From: an uncultured Lachnospiraceae bacterium
Lineage (GTDB): Bacteria > Bacillota > Clostridia > Lachnospirales > Lachnospiraceae
Length of the DNA stretch: 64,000 nt
NCBI GenBank assembly: GCA_947644545.1
Contig: CANRZW010000005.1
Span: 1 to 64,000 of the forward strand
Direction of reading: 5' to 3'
Position 1 is the stretch's first letter, and the number at the start of each line of letters is the position of its first letter. Shown in pieces: positions 61,797 through 64,000 of the stretch. The position numbers and the translations under genes were made by a program. Under the pieces are notes generated by a model. That model made no database searches, had not been told where the DNA came from, and saw only the letters and a program-made list of their open reading frames with translations.

Positions 61797-62138
61797 ATGA
61801 GAAGAGGAGATATTTATTATGCAGATCTAAGACCGGTGATCGGTTCCGAGCAGGGCGGCATCCGACCAGTGTTGATCATACAAAATGATATTGGGAACAA
61901 ACACAGTCCCACCGTGATCTGTGCGGCGATCACCTCCAAGATGAATAAGGCGAAGCTGCCGACCCATATCGAATTAAATGCCAGTAAATATGACATGGTC
62001 AAAGATTCCGTCATTCTTCTGGAGCAGCTGCGGACGATCGATAAAAAACGTTTGAAAGACAGGATCTGCCATCTTGATCAGGATATCATGAAAACCGTAA
62101 ATGTTGGATTAATGGTCAGCCTCGAATTAAATACATAA
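61797..62138 (+). CDS. mazF: MazF/EndoA-type mRNA interferase (PemK family)
   Basis: A 113-residue sequence-specific endoribonuclease toxin of the MazF/NdoA group. Family motifs: [47 protein letters not shown] and [17 protein letters not shown]. The start at 61797 has AAGGAAG 9 bases upstream; ATG 61791 is too close, and the longer frame from 61743 is unsupported. In Bacillus an antitoxin gene (ndoAI) separates alr from this gene. Here the 131-base gap contains no antitoxin reading frame, so the toxin seems to be alone. Confidence 0.94.
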   Translation: MRRGDIYYADLRPVIGSEQGGIRPVLIIQNDIGNKHSPTVICAAITSKMNKAKLPTHIELNASKYDMVKDSVILLEQLRTIDKKRLKDRICHLDQDIMKTVNVGLMVSLELNT

Positions 62139-62270
62139 GAAAGGCTGAAAAGACATGCCGGCGAATGCGGTGATGCGGAGAATAAGACTGGGATTTGACA
62201 CTTCTTCCAATCCTTGCTATATTAATAGTAAAAATCTGAAAAGAAAAGGCAAAGGAGAGGATGAAGACGC

Positions 62271-63641
62271 ATGGACGATGGTGTCGCGAGTAGCAGCTAT
62301 TTTGTATGGTTCATTGTTTTGCTATTGTTGGAGATGTTATTTTATACGTTTGATTCTGCTTTTCAATATCGCAAGGAGGCAGAGGATAGTCACGAGGATA
62401 AGGACGAGGGAGGCGGTACAGACAAGAAGGTTCTAAGGATCGCTTATCTGACAGGTCACCTGCCCCAGTATACCAGTGCAGTACAGCTGGGGATCGTGAC
62501 GGTCAATATACTGTTTGGCGCCCTGTATCTGTATCAGCTGAATCAATATTTTACTTATCTGGTTTACCGGACAGCAGAGGGCAGCATCGGACATCTGCTT
62601 GGCTGGCATATCCGTCTGTTCGCGATTGTCACGGCGGTGCTGGTCACATTTGTTCTGTTATACATAATCGTGACATTCGGCATTTCGATTCCGAGGAAGG
62701 TCACATCGCGCAATCCGGAGAAATGGTTTCGGATGTTTGTTACTCCGATCTATTATTATGTGCGGATTACGTCTCCGCTTACGACGCTTATTTCCGTGAC
62801 CGCAGGCGGTATCCTGCGCATATTCGGAATCAAGGGCGCCGGACGCCGGGCGGACGTGACGGAAGAGAAGATCCTGTCCATGGTGAGCGTGGGGCATGAG
62901 CAGGGGATCCTGGAAGCCAACGAGGCGGAAATGATCAACAATATTTTCGAGTATGGGGATAAAGAAGCCAAGGACATCATGGTGAACCGCAATAATATGG
63001 TCGGTATTGAATCTACACTGACGTTGCAGGAGGCGGCGGCTTTTATCGTGGATGCTCATAACAGCCGTTTCCCGGTATATGATGGCACGATCGATCATAT
63101 TATTGGCATCCTGCATCTGAAGGACGTCATGCGTATGCAGATGAACAGCAGAATGAAGAACCGGCCCATCGGTAAGATCAAGGGTCTTCTGCGGGAGCCA
63201 AGATTTATTACGGAGAAGCGCAAGATAGACGATCTGTTCCGTGTCATGAGGGCAGAGAAGATCCAGATGGTGATCGTTGTTGATGAATATGGTCAGACTG
63301 CCGGCCTGGTGGCGTTAGAAGACATTCTGGAAGAGATTGTCGGAAACATCGAGGATGAGTATGATGTGGAGTCCAGCTATATCGTTAAGAATGACACGAA
63401 CGGCTATGTGATCCAGGGGAAAATGCCTCTGGAGGAACTGGAAGAACAGCTAAACATTAATTTTGATGAAGAACCCTTTGATACGGTCAACGGATTTGTG
63501 ATCTCCAGGCTGGAACGTATACCGGAAGAAGGGGAAGATTTTGAATTCGAATACGAAGGCTACGTGTTCAGGATCCAGGAGGTTAAAGACCGAATGATTC
63601 AGAGTGTGCTTGCGCACCCGGTTGAATCTGCTTCAAATTAG
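62271..63641 (+). CDS. CNNM-type membrane protein with CBS and CorC domains
   Basis: A 456-residue membrane protein of the hemolysin C/CorC group. The N-terminal DUF21-like part is diverged, with three to four helices (WFIVLLLLEMLFYTF, AVQLGIVTVNILFGALYLY, AIVTAVLVTFVLLYIIVTFG). A charged loop sits after the first helix. The two CBS domains (about 230-345) include KEAKDIMVNRNNMVGI and QMVIVVDEYGQTAGLV. The C-terminal CorC/HlyC domain (about 375-455) has EEPFDTVNGFVISRLERIP. The family is linked to divalent cation (Mg/Co) export or homeostasis; hemolysin is a historical name. AAAGGAGAGG precedes the start. Confidence 0.92.
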   Translation: MDDGVASSSYFVWFIVLLLLEMLFYTFDSAFQYRKEAEDSHEDKDEGGGTDKKVLRIAYLTGHLPQYTSAVQLGIVTVNILFGALYLYQLNQYFTYLVYRTAEGSIGHLLGWHIRLFAIVTAVLVTFVLLYIIVTFGISIPRKVTSRNPEKWFRMFVTPIYYYVRITSPLTTLISVTAGGILRIFGIKGAGRRADVTEEKILSMVSVGHEQGILEANEAEMINNIFEYGDKEAKDIMVNRNNMVGIESTLTLQEAAAFIVDAHNSRFPVYDGTIDHIIGILHLKDVMRMQMNSRMKNRPIGKIKGLLREPRFITEKRKIDDLFRVMRAEKIQMVIVVDEYGQTAGLVALEDILEEIVGNIEDEYDVESSYIVKNDTNGYVIQGKMPLEELEEQLNINFDEEPFDTVNGFVISRLERIPEEGEDFEFEYEGYVFRIQEVKDRMIQSVLAHPVESASN

Positions 63642-63732
63642 TGATATGATATTGAATCGGCGCTTAGTGTCCGTCTGCAGGCCGGACGGGCACAGGAAAC
63701 AGAATCAGATTAGAGGACAAAGGAGATAGGAT

Positions 63733-64000
63733 ATGTCAGGACATTCAAAATTCGCAAATATCAAACATAAGAAAGAGAAGAACGATGCTGCCAAGGGGAA
63801 GATCTTTACTATTATCGGAAGAGAAATCGCAGTGGCAGTCAAGGAAGGCGGGCCGGATCCGGCGAACAATTTCAAGCTGGCTCAGGTGATTGCCAAGGCA
63901 AAGGCGAATAATATGCCGAACGATACGATCGACAGAGGGATCAAGAAGGCGGCAGGAGAAGGCGGCAACGTCAACTACAAATATGTGACTTATGAAGGAT
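63733..64000 (+). CDS. YebC/PmpR family regulator, 3' end outside window
   Basis: The first 89 codons of a YebC-type protein. The family start motif reads [20 protein letters not shown], with Phe where Trp is usual. [38 protein letters not shown] and YVTYEG are characteristic. Members act as transcription regulators or, in the YebC2 and TACO1 groups, help translation of proline-rich stretches. The gene runs past the end of the window. AAAGGAG lies upstream of the ATG. Confidence 0.95.
   Translation, partial: MSGHSKFANIKHKKEKNDAAKGKIFTIIGREIAVAVKEGGPDPANNFKLAQVIAKAKANNMPNDTIDRGIKKAAGEGGNVNYKYVTYEG

Overview
The window looks like chromosome from a Lachnospiraceae-type member of the Clostridia (Bacillota). 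The reasons are strong GGAGG-type ribosome binding sites, sigma-A promoters with 16-18 base spacers, a T-box leader before pheS, an archaeal/eukaryotic-type glycyl-tRNA synthetase, Rex, MazF beside alr, and several small families typical of that group (DUF6472, the high-cysteine HCB-13-like protein, a probable Re-citrate synthase). Almost everything is core chromosome. The only mobile trace is a frameshifted integrase remnant at the left edge. No rRNA, tRNA, CRISPR array or insertion sequence was seen.

Layout. 0-7 kb: integrase remnant, metA (-), two small genes transcribed divergently from metA, and a 1425-residue acyl-CoA dehydratase activase fusion (-). 7-16 kb: a rhomboid-like membrane protein with a zinc ribbon, a degenerate sigma-70-like protein, an M16C peptidase, a DUF4349 lipoprotein, era, a 58-residue protein overlapping recO, and a lipoprotein. 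16-31.4 kb: glyS, alaS, a probable 6S RNA, a SpoIID-like protein, a YihY/BrkB protein, then a T-box-led run pheS-pheT-M18 aminopeptidase-queA-PilZ-membrane protein ending at a strong terminator. 31.4-34 kb: tyrA-aroA (-). 34-40.7 kb: an EF-G-like GTPase, leuS, then two hypothetical genes and a Cys/Gly/Asn-rich small protein (-). 41-51 kb: a class B sortase followed by two large BspA-like leucine-rich-repeat surface proteins with matching sorting signals. 51-55.4 kb: an intracellular-type subtilase, then a probable Re-citrate synthase, an FCD-type GntR regulator and NADP isocitrate dehydrogenase. 55.4-64 kb: an ABC-F ATPase (-) divergent from rex, a coiled-coil protein, nnr, alr, mazF, a CBS/CorC protein and the start of a yebC-family gene.

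How parts fit together. The sortase and the two surface proteins look like one surface-display module: the two substrates carry TPKTG and SPDTG followed by a shared IHPKWFLS stretch. Citrate synthase, GntR regulator and IDH form a 2-oxoglutarate-forming set, with a GntR-like palindrome over the -10 box of the first gene. Rex and the ABC-F gene share a control region whose 11-bp inverted repeat contains both -35 boxes. The most unusual single protein is the sigma-70-like one at 8000-8764: it keeps the region 1.2-2.2 and region 3 similarity but lacks recognisable promoter-melting/-10 residues and region 4.
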